From: a bacterium
Lineage (GTDB): Bacteria; Thermosulfidibacterota; Thermosulfidibacteria; Thermosulfidibacterales; JALWSI01
DNA length: 5,443 nucleotides
Direction of reading: 5' to 3'
Assembly: GCA_027080315.1 (NCBI GenBank)
Contig: JALWSI010000138.1
Location: 1-5,443 of the forward strand
The stretch's first letter is position 1. Each line of letters opens with the position of its first letter. The notes beneath the pieces are model-generated. The model searched no databases. It worked only from the letters and a program-made list of their open reading frames with translations, and was not told the origin of the DNA. This document shows positions 1-5,443 of the stretch, piece by piece. The translations under genes were made by a program, and so were the position numbers.

Positions 1-565
1 AGGGGTTATTGTGACCATGAAACCCAGAAACCGGGAGGAGTTGAAGCAATGGGTGCTAAGAGAGATCAAGAAAGCCGGCCTTGAACCTGATCCCGCCTTT
101 GTTGAGTGGCTTGTTGAAGAGTCTGAGGGGAACGTGGGCTTCATTGAGAACGAGATTGCCAAAAGGGCTCTGTACGCAGAAGAGGAGGAAGAGTTCAAAA
201 CCGCAGTTTCTCTCAACAGGTTCAAAGGAGAGATTGGAAGAGGCGATATCAAAGCAATAAAGAGCCTTGAAGAGCTTCTGGCTGCTGGATACTCTCCCTT
301 GTACCTTATGGGAGTGATGACCAATATGGTGAGAAACGCCGTGGCGGTTTACGAAGAGGCCAAGAAAGCGAGAAGTCTGCAGGCAGGCCTGCAGAAGGCA
401 AGGATTTACCCAGGGGAGAGAGAGGCCATAGTCTCGTTATTGAAGAGGCACCCAAAGGGCAGAATCTACAAGCTGTTCTCGGCTCTTCAAGATGCAGATC
501 GTGAGTTGAAGAGCAGCTCCACTCCTCCCCAGGTGGTTCTAAACAGAGTGATTATTAGCCTTTAA
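1..565 (+). CDS. holA: DNA polymerase III delta subunit, C-terminal part (5' end outside window)
   Basis: The delta subunit opens the beta sliding clamp as part of the clamp-loader complex. The reading frame is open from the left edge (GVIVTMKPRNREEL...), so the GTG at 11 is very unlikely to be the true start. About 188 residues are visible, against roughly 330-350 for the family. The visible part matches the end of the ATPase-like region: a Lys/Arg-rich entry, then 'ELKQWVLREIKKAG', then 'GNVGFIENEIAKRALY', which corresponds to the family pattern of an acidic 'E(L/I)xKLxLY' helix. The helical C-terminal collar domain follows, and the protein ends 'VVLNRVIISL', typical of HolA tails. The family call rests on these patterns and on length; no search was run. 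The stop TAA is at 563-565. No convincing terminator follows, so some read-through toward the downstream operon is possible. Confidence 0.8.
   Translation, partial: GVIVTMKPRNREELKQWVLREIKKAGLEPDPAFVEWLVEESEGNVGFIENEIAKRALYAEEEEEFKTAVSLNRFKGEIGRGDIKAIKSLEELLAAGYSPLYLMGVMTNMVRNAVAVYEEAKKARSLQAGLQKARIYPGEREAIVSLLKRHPKGRIYKLFSALQDADRELKSSSTPPQVVLNRVIISL
376..395. repeat. Perfect 9-bp inverted repeat inside holA
   Basis: TCTGCAGGC (376-384) and GCCTGCAGA (387-395) are exact reverse complements separated by AG. In the protein this covers 'SLQAGLQK', whose repeated Leu-Gln partly explains the DNA symmetry. In RNA it could fold into a tight hairpin with eight pairs and a short loop. No U-run follows, so it is not an intrinsic terminator. 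A function is not evident. Confidence 0.6.
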
Positions 566-596
566 GGGTTAACCCCTGAAAAGTATGAATAAGCCC

Positions 597-626
597 TTGC
601 GCCTTTCTCTGAACCGATGTTATTAG
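597..626 (+). promoter_or_regulatory. Candidate promoter of the riboswitch-dynamin transcript
   Basis: TTGCGC at 597-602 resembles a -35 box, and TATTAG at 621-626 resembles a -10 box at 18-base spacing. The -10 is preceded by TGT (618-620), giving the extended -10 form TGnTATnnn, which offsets the poor hexamer matches. A start about seven bases downstream (near 632-634) would put the fluoride aptamer at the very 5' end of the mRNA, where such aptamers commonly sit. Assignment is by pattern only. Confidence 0.42.
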
Positions 627-639
627 GGGAGGCGTTGAT

Positions 640-690
640 AGGCGATGAGGTCCGCCTTGAACCGCCGTGGCAACGGCTGATGACCTCTAA
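640..690 (+). promoter_or_regulatory. Fluoride riboswitch (crcB motif) aptamer
   Basis: This segment reproduces the fluoride aptamer nearly position for position when compared from memory with the crystallised Thermotoga petrophila example. P1 pairs AGGCG (640-644) with CGCCT (653-657) around the loop ATGAGGTC. A second hairpin pairs GCCGT (664-668) with ACGGC (673-677) over loop GGCA. The pseudoknot pairs GAGGTC (647-652) with GACCTC (682-687). The ligand-pocket bases are all present: A645, U646 and G647 after P1, and the CUGAUG segment at 677-682 with U681 and G682. The A680-U688 long-range pair is also available. Known members sense fluoride through Mg ions and turn on fluoride exporters or fluoride-sensitive enzymes. 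Here the downstream gene is a dynamin-like GTPase 28 bases away. No U-tract terminator lies between aptamer and gene, pointing to translational control. Confidence 0.94.
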
Positions 691-710
691 GGATCTGGGA
701 AGAAGGAGGT
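683..710 (+). promoter_or_regulatory. Riboswitch expression platform: SD-masking helix and ribosome binding site
   Basis: AAGGAGGT (703-710) is a near-perfect Shine-Dalgarno sequence seven bases before the ATG at 718. ACCUCU (683-688), the aptamer's 3' pseudoknot strand, can pair with GGAGGU (705-710): five Watson-Crick pairs plus one U-G pair, enclosing a 16-base loop. Because 682-687 also forms the fluoride-stabilised pseudoknot, the two structures exclude each other. Fluoride binding would hold this strand in the aptamer and free the ribosome site, giving an ON switch. The pairing is seen in the sequence; the regulatory outcome is inferred. Confidence 0.72.
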
Positions 711-717
711 ATGAGCC

Positions 718-2568
718 ATGGCGGAGCTCGCACGTTCAACGCTATCCGAAAATCTGGTCCCACCAGCAGGTCTCCCTGAAGGCATGGAAAACGACCTTGA
801 TCTCTCACAAAAATACTCAAAGGCCCGAGACTCAATAAGAGAGGCTATAGAGTTTCTGAGACCCAGGGTATCTCAGGAGAAGCAGGAGCTACTGGATGAG
901 ATCCTGACCAAGATAAGAGAAAACCGCTTCAATCTCGTTGTTTTAGGGCAGTTCAAGAGGGGCAAGACCACCTTCATCAATGCCTTGCTGGGAGAGCCTG
1001 TTCTGCCCAGCGCCATTGTACCCCTCACCTCTATTGTGACCATCTTGGAGTACGGAGATAAAGAGAAGGTTGAGGTCTTCTTTGAGGACGGACGGGTGGA
1101 GGAGATCCCCAAAGAGGAGATACCCAAATTCGTCACCGAAAGGGAGAACCCCAAAAACGTCAAGGGGGTTAAGTACGTTAGGGTTCTTTACCCCTCCGAG
1201 TTCCTCTCTTCCGGGATAATTCTCATTGACACCCCAGGGGTGGGTTCCCTTTACGAGAATAACACAGACGTCACCTATGGCTTTCTGCCCCATGTTGACG
1301 CCGGGATCTTCCTGCTCACAGTGGATCCACCCTTAAGCAAAGAGGAGATCGCCTTTTTGAAAGACATTCTCCCCAATGTGGAAAAGCTCTTCTTCATCCT
1401 CAACAAGATAGACTATGTGGGCAAGAACGACCTTGAAGAGGTGTTGGAGTTCTCAAAAAGCAACCTTGTGGAGGCCTTGGGAGAAGAGAACATTGTGCTG
1501 CTTCCCATCTCCGCCAAGATGGCCCTTGACGGCAGGGTGGCCGGAGACCCAGAGGCGGTGATGGAAAGCGGTATCACCAAGGTAGAAAGCGAACTCAAGG
1601 AGTTCCTCATAAAAGAGAAAGGCAAGGTGATAATCAACTCCTCTGCCAACAAGGTGCTGAACATTCTGGGAGATCTCCTCTTCAGAATAGACCTTGAACG
1701 CAAGATGGCCACCACGCCTCTTGAGACCCTTGAAGAAAAGATCAAGAAATTCAGAGAGATACAAGAGGGCATTCTGCAAGAACGAAAGGACAGCGAGTAC
1801 CTCTTTAAGGGAGAGATAGACTCCCTCATACGTATTGTTGAAGAGGACGTTTACCGATTCAGAGACAAGAAGATCCCCCAGCTCTGTAAGGCCCTGCAGG
1901 AGACCTGTGCCAAGGAAAAACACCGTGGCTCAATAGAGCTCTCTAAGGTAATGGATAAAGCCCTGAAAGAGACCATTGTAAAAGAGTTTGACGCAATGGT
2001 GGAGAAGGAAAACCAGCGAATCAACGAGGAGTACGCCCGCATAGCAAAGAGGTTTGCTGATAGAATAAACGGGATAATCAACAACCTCCTCTCCCTATCT
2101 GCAGAGCTCTTTGAGGTCTCCCTTGAGCAGTTTGAGGTTGAAGAGAGCATAACCGACGAGTCGGGTCTCTACTACGTGTTGGAAGACAGGAAAATGCTCA
2201 TAGACTTTGAGGGTGCCGCCAAGTTTCTCTCCTATGCGGTGCTGCCCCACGCCATAGCCACCAAAAAGATAATGAACGACGTGAACAAGAAGATCCCTGA
2301 AAAACTTGAGATGAACTGCGGCAGGGTTAGATCGGACTTTGTAGAGAGGATCACCAAGAGCGCTATGGATCTGCGCTGGAACATGCAGCAGAAGCTGGAT
2401 CAGACCATCTCGTACGTTGAAGAGGCCATAGACCGGGCAATGGAACTGAAGAAGAAGAGCAAAGAAGAGGCTGAGAAGGCACTAAAGGAGCTCACCTCTC
2501 AAAGAGACCTCTTAAACCATTACAAAGAGACCATTCTCAAAGCCCGGTCAGAGTATGGAGCAGAATAA
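718..2568 (+). CDS. Bacterial dynamin-like GTPase under fluoride riboswitch control
   Basis: This 616-residue protein is a large GTPase of the bacterial dynamin-like family, whose members bind, fuse or remodel membranes. All GTP-binding motifs are present. G1 is G77-QFKR-GKTT (P-loop ending K83-T84). G2 is T104 in 'VPLTS'. G3 is D171-TPG. G4 is N229-KID. G5-like is 'ISAK' at 264-267. The P-loop plus 'NALLGEPVLP...P(L)TS' is characteristic of dynamin-like rather than Era/YihA-type GTPases. An N-terminal helical segment (about 25-70) precedes the GTPase domain, as expected for dynamin architecture. Residues about 300-480 are long charged helices (trunk). A moderately hydrophobic patch at about 497-514 (FLSYAVLPHAIA) is a candidate membrane-contacting tip, and 570-612 is a lysine/glutamate-rich coiled-coil. 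No signal peptide or clear transmembrane helix is seen, so a cytoplasmic, membrane-associated location is likely. The start ATG has an ideal ribosome site seven bases upstream. The stop overlaps the next gene by 14 bases. Membrane activity is inferred, while the GTPase fold is well supported. Confidence 0.88.
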   Translation: MAELARSTLSENLVPPAGLPEGMENDLDLSQKYSKARDSIREAIEFLRPRVSQEKQELLDEILTKIRENRFNLVVLGQFKRGKTTFINALLGEPVLPSAIVPLTSIVTILEYGDKEKVEVFFEDGRVEEIPKEEIPKFVTERENPKNVKGVKYVRVLYPSEFLSSGIILIDTPGVGSLYENNTDVTYGFLPHVDAGIFLLTVDPPLSKEEIAFLKDILPNVEKLFFILNKIDYVGKNDLEEVLEFSKSNLVEALGEENIVLLPISAKMALDGRVAGDPEAVMESGITKVESELKEFLIKEKGKVIINSSANKVLNILGDLLFRIDLERKMATTPLETLEEKIKKFREIQEGILQERKDSEYLFKGEIDSLIRIVEEDVYRFRDKKIPQLCKALQETCAKEKHRGSIELSKVMDKALKETIVKEFDAMVEKENQRINEEYARIAKRFADRINGIINNLLSLSAELFEVSLEQFEVEESITDESGLYYVLEDRKMLIDFEGAAKFLSYAVLPHAIATKKIMNDVNKKIPEKLEMNCGRVRSDFVERITKSAMDLRWNMQQKLDQTISYVEEAIDRAMELKKKSKEEAEKALKELTSQRDLLNHYKETILKARSEYGAE

Positions 2569-3340
2569 GGCAGCATCTGGGTTAAAAGAGGGGGCTATTG
2601 AGTACTTAATAAGGCTGGAGAAGCCTGAAGGGGGGTTCTCCTTTGCCCTCACGGCTCCTCCAGCCATTAAGGACACCCTTTATGCCACCCTCTCTTTAAG
2701 GCTGCTTGGGGTGTCAGAAGCGCCGGGGAACGCCACCATCAATTGGGTGGCAAAAGAGCCCTTCCACCCCGAGGCACCCATATCTACCGTGGCTGCTCAG
2801 GCCAAACTCTACAGGCTTTTTGATCTGCCCATACCCCAAAAAGAGATAGAGCTACGGGTGCATATGGAGCTGGAGGGTCCTCTAAGCCCCTCAAAGCTCT
2901 TTCACCTTGGAGTGGTGGTAAAAAACGCCCATTTAGACCATCACAAGCCCAAAATAGAGGAGCTAAGCCAAGGGCTTAACATACATCCCCAAAGACACGA
3001 CACCTCTGAGACCCTCTATTACAAGGCCGCCATGAGAGGAAAACATCACCACTGCTGGCGCGAGGCCATTGGTGATTGGCTAAGGGGATGCAGAAACGGA
3101 GACGGAGGCTACGGGTGCCGTCCTGACACAACCTCTTTTCTTGAGCACATCTACTGGGCCACAAGGCTCATGGAGCTGGCAGAAATAAACCTAAGTGAAG
3201 AGGAGAGAGAGACCACCCTTCAGTTTGTTCTTGGGTCTCAAAGTCGTAGAGGCGGATTCGGACGTGCCCCTGAAGGGGTTCCTTTCATTGACAGCACTTA
3301 CTACGCCCTCTGGATCCTCAAGTTCTTAGGCCAGCTGTAA
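2555..3340 (+). CDS. Prenyltransferase/squalene-cyclase-like toroid repeat protein
   Basis: The product has 261 residues and no signal peptide or transmembrane helix. At least three repeats carry the glycine-aromatic signature of the alpha/alpha toroid seen in protein prenyltransferase beta subunits and squalene/hopene cyclases. They are E25-GGFSF followed by D40-TLYATLSLRLLG, N181-GDGGYG followed by 'FLEHIYWATRLMEL', and R232-GGFGR followed by D246-STYYALWILKFLG. I see neither the cyclase DxDD motif nor a clear prenyltransferase Asp-x-Cys zinc site, so an enzymatic role is not shown. The middle is histidine-rich (H126, H129, H130, H144, H148, H164-H166) with C167, C179 and C188 nearby, which could bind metal. 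The start ATG lies inside the end of the dynamin gene (14-base overlap, no strong ribosome site), implying translational coupling and joint fluoride control. The exact function is unknown. A binding or scaffold partner of the GTPase is one possibility. Confidence 0.72.
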   Translation: MEQNKAASGLKEGAIEYLIRLEKPEGGFSFALTAPPAIKDTLYATLSLRLLGVSEAPGNATINWVAKEPFHPEAPISTVAAQAKLYRLFDLPIPQKEIELRVHMELEGPLSPSKLFHLGVVVKNAHLDHHKPKIEELSQGLNIHPQRHDTSETLYYKAAMRGKHHHCWREAIGDWLRGCRNGDGGYGCRPDTTSFLEHIYWATRLMELAEINLSEEERETTLQFVLGSQSRRGGFGRAPEGVPFIDSTYYALWILKFLGQL

Positions 3341-3368
3341 GGACCCACGGGCAATCCTGAAAATGTTA

Positions 3369-3385
3369 TCAATAATTGTTATTGA
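3369..3385. promoter_or_regulatory. Candidate operator (7-3-7 inverted repeat) overlapping the -35 box
   Basis: TCAATAA-TTG-TTATTGA is a perfect inverted repeat with 7-base arms. Its right arm covers the first four bases of the -35 hexamer of the peroxiredoxin promoter, so a bound protein would block RNA polymerase. AT-rich dyads of this size are typical of Fur/PerR-family and other dimeric regulators, which would suit a peroxide-defence gene, but the spacing is not the PerR 7-1-7 form. The regulator is not identified. Confidence 0.5.
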
Positions 3386-3410
3386 CTTTAGTATGAATAG
3401 ATCCTATATT
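3382..3410 (+). promoter_or_regulatory. Strong sigma70-type promoter of the peroxiredoxin gene
   Basis: TTGACT (3382-3387, five of six consensus bases) is followed after exactly 17 bases by TATATT (3405-3410, five of six). Transcription would begin near 3417, leaving a leader of about 36 bases before the ATG at 3453. This is the best promoter in the window and separates the peroxiredoxin gene from the upstream operon. The two flanking inverted repeats suggest that it is regulated. Confidence 0.82.
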
Positions 3411-3413
3411 GTC

Positions 3414-3428
3414 CTATGAAAGTCATAG
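3414..3428. promoter_or_regulatory. Second candidate operator (6-3-6 inverted repeat) at the transcription start
   Basis: CTATGA-AAG-TCATAG is a perfect inverted repeat covering the predicted start point. Its centre is 44 bases, about four helical turns, from the centre of the 3369-3385 repeat, so proteins bound at both could lie on the same DNA face. The two arms differ in sequence, so they may not bind the same regulator. TCCTAT also occurs twice, at 3402-3407 and 3412-3417, ten bases apart. Function is inferred from position. Confidence 0.4.
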
Positions 3429-3452
3429 AAAATTTCTGTAAGGAGGAGAGAG

Positions 3453-4055
3453 ATGGAAGGAACTGCAAAGGTTGGAGCCAAGGCACCTGACTTCACCATC
3501 CCCGCCTACTACAAAGGAGACTTCACCGAGGTCACCCTTTCTGACTTAAAGGGGAAGTGGGTGCTGGTCTGCTTCTATCCCGGAGATTTTACCTTTGTCT
3601 GAGCTACCGAGCTGTCGGCGGTCGCCGACAAATACAAAGAGTTTCAGGAGCTTGGTGTAGAGATCATCTCCATCAGCGTTGACAGCAAGTTTGTGCACAA
3701 GGTGTGGGATGAGCAGGAGCTCTCCAAGATGGTTGAGGGAGGCATCCCCTTCTACATGGGCTCAGATCCCGGAGGGAACATAGGTAAGATCTATGGGGTT
3801 TACAACGAGGAGATAGGCGTTGACATCAGAGGCCGTTTCCTCATTGATCCCGATGGCGTGATTCAGGCCATGGAAGTCCTCTCTCCACCTGTTGGGCGAA
3901 GGGTAGAAGAGGCTCTGAGACAGATAAAGGCCTTCCAGCATGTGAGGGCCACAGGAGGAGCAGAGGTGTGCCCCTCTGGTTGGGAACCTGGCAAGACGGT
4001 GCTCAAACCAGGGCCCGATCTCGTGGGCAACGTCTGGAAGGTCTGGAAGCCTTAA
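3453..4055 (+). CDS. Selenocysteine-containing AhpC/Prx1-type peroxiredoxin (in-frame TGA = Sec50)
   Basis: This is a thiol peroxidase of the typical 2-Cys AhpC/Prx1 group, reducing hydrogen peroxide and organic hydroperoxides in the cytoplasm. Read through the TGA at 3600-3602 it gives 200 residues, the usual family length, with no other stop. The N-terminus '[16 protein letters not shown]' and the active-site loop FYPGDFTFV-Sec-ATEL match the family FYPxDFTFVCPTE, so selenocysteine sits exactly at the peroxidatic position (P43, T47, Sec50). R126 aligns with the catalytic arginine, and C173 in 'EVCPSGW' is the C-terminal resolving cysteine, predicted to form a selenylsulfide with the partner subunit. 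The residue after Sec is Ala, not the usual Pro. The ribosome site AAGGAGG (3440-3446) is six bases before the ATG. Ordinary gene finders would miscall a 49-residue ORF plus a 120-residue fragment starting at GTG 3693. SelA, SelB, SelC and SelD must be encoded elsewhere. Selenoperoxiredoxins (PrxU type) are known from anaerobes. Confidence 0.9.
3600..3630 (+). promoter_or_regulatory. UGA recoding site and bacterial SECIS hairpin
   Basis: The UGA is followed by a hairpin in which UGUCGGC (3613-3619) pairs with GCCGACA (3624-3630), seven uninterrupted pairs, over the loop GGUC (3620-3623). Seventeen bases lie between the UGA and the loop, within the range usual for bacterial SECIS elements. The loop starts with G and contains the GU read by SelB; from memory, GGUC is also the apical loop of the E. 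coli fdhF element. The hairpin lies in codons for 'LSAVAD' and would be bound by SelB carrying Sec-tRNA and GTP. Confidence 0.87.
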
Positions 4056-4072
4056 AAGGAAAAGAGAAACTC

Positions 4073-4105
4073 AAAGGGAGGGCATTCTGCCCTCCCTTTT
4101 ATTTT
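4073..4105 (+). terminator. Rho-independent terminator after the peroxiredoxin gene
   Basis: AAAGGGAGGGC (4073-4083) and GCCCTCCCTTT (4089-4099) form an uninterrupted 11-bp stem with loop ATTCT, followed by a T-rich tail (TATTTT). It lies 17 bases after the peroxiredoxin stop at 4055. It also lies downstream of the convergent leuA stop. On that strand the tail is T-rich but interrupted, so termination of leuA there is possible but weaker. Confidence 0.9.
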
Positions 4106-4131
4106 GACCATCAGGCCTGAGGAGCCTCTGA

Positions 4132-5443
4132 TTAGACCTTTTGCTTGTAGAGGTACTTGTTTACTGCGTTGAGATAGGCCCTTGCGCTCGCCTCTATCAC
4201 GTCGGTGCTGCTCCCCCTGCCAATCATAACCGTGCCATTGAATTGTACCTTAACGGTGACCTCACCAAGGGCGTCCTTACCTTTGGTTATAGCCCTGATC
4301 TGATAAGATAGCAGCTTGCCCTGAACCCCTGTTATCCTCTCAATGGCCTTGTAGGTAGCATCCACTGGACCATCTCCAATGGCAGAGTCCTTGAGCACCT
4401 CCTCACCCCTTTTCAATCCCAAGGTGGCTGTGGGAAGCACTTGATTACCGCTGCTCACATGGATGTACTCTATCTCAAAGGCCCTTGGGATAGCCATGAT
4501 CTCTTCCTCAGCCAGAATGATGAGGTCCTCGTCAAACACCTCCTTCTTTCTGTCCGCCACCTTCTTGAACTTCTCAAACACCTTGTTGAGGGTCTCTTCG
4601 TCCAGCTGGAAACCGAGCTCTTCAAGCCTCTCTTTAAGGGCGTGCCTGCCCGAGTGTTTGCCTAATACCAAGCGGTTTACCGGCACACCAACAGATTGCG
4701 GGGTCATAATCTCGTAGGTTAGGGGATTTGAAAGAACCCCGTGCTGATGAATCCCTGCCTCGTGGGCAAAGGCGTTCTTACCCACAATGGCCTTGTTAGG
4801 CTGCACATAAACCCCGGTGATTCGGGAGACCATCTGGCTGGTTCTGTATATCTCTTCGGTTCTTATGCCGGTCTCAAGGCCAAAGAGGTCGCTTCTGGTC
4901 TTAAGGGCCATCACGATCTCTTCCAAAGAGGCGTTGCCCGCCCTCTCCCCAATACCGTTAATGGTGCATTCAACCTGTCGTGCCCCTGCCTCTATGGCTG
5001 CTATGGAGTTGGCCACAGCAAGGCCAAGATCGTTGTGGCAATGCACACTAACAACAGCCTTGTCAATGTTAGGCACCTTGTTGAATAGGTATGTTATTCT
5101 CTCCCTGTATTCAGAAGGCATGGTGTAGCCCACTGTATCTGGTATGTTCACCGTGGTGGCTCCGGCGTTGATCACAGCCTCAATCACCTTGCAGAGAAAA
5201 TCGGGATCGGTCCTCGTTGCGTCCTCAGCCGAGAACTCAACATCGTCCGAGAACCTGCTGGCGAACTTAACAGCGTTCACAGCCGCTTCAAGCACCTCTT
5301 CAGGCTCCATCTGCAGTTTGTACTTCATGTGGATCTCTGAGGTGGCGATAAAGGTGTGGATGCGAGGCTGTTCCGCTGACTTCAAGGCGTCTGCTGCCCT
5401 CTGTATGTCCTTCTCGTTGGCGCGACAGAGCCCTGCAACCACA
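4132..5443 (-). CDS. leuA: 2-isopropylmalate synthase, N-terminus outside window
   Basis: LeuA condenses acetyl-CoA with 2-oxoisovalerate to 2-isopropylmalate, the first committed step of leucine synthesis. About 436 residues are visible and the frame stays open to the right edge, so the GTG at 5442 is not the real start. About 70-75 residues carrying the N-terminal TLRDGEQ region are missing. Visible-fragment landmarks: '[17 protein letters not shown]' (27-43), '[14 protein letters not shown]' (66-79), '[11 protein letters not shown]' (99-109), metal ligands H134 and H136 in '[10 protein letters not shown]', and 'NGIGERAGN' (162-170, N170 a metal ligand). 'GIHQHGVL' and '[10 protein letters not shown]' follow in the linker region. 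The C-terminal leucine-sensing domain starts near 320 and contains '[17 protein letters not shown]' and '[21 protein letters not shown]', so feedback control by leucine is likely. The '[10 protein letters not shown]' and HCH patterns fit true isopropylmalate synthase better than citramalate or homocitrate synthase. It converges with the peroxiredoxin gene and appears intact. Confidence 0.95.
   Translation of the reverse strand, partial: VVAGLCRANEKDIQRAADALKSAEQPRIHTFIATSEIHMKYKLQMEPEEVLEAAVNAVKFASRFSDDVEFSAEDATRTDPDFLCKVIEAVINAGATTVNIPDTVGYTMPSEYRERITYLFNKVPNIDKAVVSVHCHNDLGLAVANSIAAIEAGARQVECTINGIGERAGNASLEEIVMALKTRSDLFGLETGIRTEEIYRTSQMVSRITGVYVQPNKAIVGKNAFAHEAGIHQHGVLSNPLTYEIMTPQSVGVPVNRLVLGKHSGRHALKERLEELGFQLDEETLNKVFEKFKKVADRKKEVFDEDLIILAEEEIMAIPRAFEIEYIHVSSGNQVLPTATLGLKRGEEVLKDSAIGDGPVDATYKAIERITGVQGKLLSYQIRAITKGKDALGEVTVKVQFNGTVMIGRGSSTDVIEASARAYLNAVNKYLYKQKV

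Noticed and set aside
11-13. GTG at 11 as the start of holA
   Set aside because: The frame is open to the window edge with family-like sequence, and the visible protein is only about half the family length.
566-575. GGGTTAACCC palindrome after holA as a terminator
   Set aside because: The 10-base palindrome has no loop and no following T-run, so it cannot form a useful intrinsic terminator.
711-779. ATG at 711 just after the Shine-Dalgarno sequence, as a short leader peptide or alternative start
   Set aside because: It directly abuts the ribosome site with no spacer, is out of frame with the dynamin gene, and ends after 22 codons. The ATG at 718 has the correct seven-base spacing.
617-838. 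73-codon open frame on the + strand beginning ATG TTA TTA GGG
   Set aside because: It runs across the riboswitch and into the dynamin gene in another frame, has no family resemblance, and is explained by the structured RNA.
3453-3602. Peroxiredoxin as a pseudogene with a nonsense mutation
   Set aside because: The TGA lies exactly at the catalytic cysteine codon, the frame is intact on both sides, and a SECIS-type hairpin follows at the right distance. A random nonsense mutation would not produce this combination.
4111-4120. TCAGGCCTGA palindrome between leuA and the terminator
   Set aside because: A perfect 10-base palindrome with no loop is weak as an RNA hairpin and common enough by chance. 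The strong hairpin beside it explains the termination.
4441-5128. Several open frames on the + strand opposite leuA
   Set aside because: They have no ribosome sites or recognisable families and lie antisense to a strongly conserved gene.
5440-5442. GTG at 5442 (minus strand) as the start of leuA
   Set aside because: The frame continues past the edge, and the N-terminal catalytic TLRDGEQ region is missing, so the gene is cut by the window and not short.
1-5443. Insertion sequences, CRISPR arrays, tRNA or rRNA genes, or attachment sites
   Set aside because: No transposase, regularly spaced repeats, cloverleaf or rRNA-like sequence was seen on either strand.

Overview
The window is a bacterial chromosome segment of about 5.4 kb. 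It holds five protein-coding genes, two of them cut by the window edges, and two RNA elements that change how the genes should be read. In-frame UGA recoding in an AhpC-type peroxiredoxin, a leucine biosynthesis gene, and the absence of any mobile element suggest an ordinary chromosomal region of a selenocysteine-using, probably anaerobic bacterium. The protein style would fit Desulfobacterota or a similar lineage, but the lineage cannot be fixed from this window.

Layout. Positions 1-565 (+) encode the C-terminal part of the DNA polymerase III delta subunit (holA). The next 150 bases hold a plausible extended -10 promoter (597-626) and a clear fluoride riboswitch aptamer of the crcB-motif class (640-690). 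Its last paired strand is also complementary to the Shine-Dalgarno sequence of the next gene. That gene (718-2568, +) encodes a 616-residue bacterial dynamin-like GTPase with intact G1-G5 motifs. It overlaps by 14 bases a gene (2555-3340, +) for a 261-residue protein with repeats of the prenyltransferase/squalene-cyclase toroid type and a histidine-rich middle. These two genes form a predicted fluoride-inducible operon with no recognisable fluoride exporter in the window.

A strong sigma70-type promoter (TTGACT, 17 bases, TATATT), flanked by two perfect inverted repeats, then drives a 200-residue peroxiredoxin (3453-4055, +). Its peroxidatic cysteine codon is replaced by TGA at 3600-3602. A bacterial SECIS-like hairpin with loop GGUC follows, so this is read as a selenoprotein and not as a broken gene. 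A strong hairpin terminator (4073-4105) separates it from the convergent 2-isopropylmalate synthase gene (leuA, 4132-5443, -), whose N-terminus lies beyond the window.

How the genes fit together. The dynamin/toroid pair looks like a fluoride-stress module, possibly for membrane maintenance or to compensate for a GTPase that fluoride inhibits; this is inference. The selenoperoxiredoxin is a separately promoted peroxide-defence gene. holA and leuA are housekeeping flanks. The most novel point is the riboswitch controlling a dynamin-like protein, with direct ribosome-binding-site masking as the likely mechanism.
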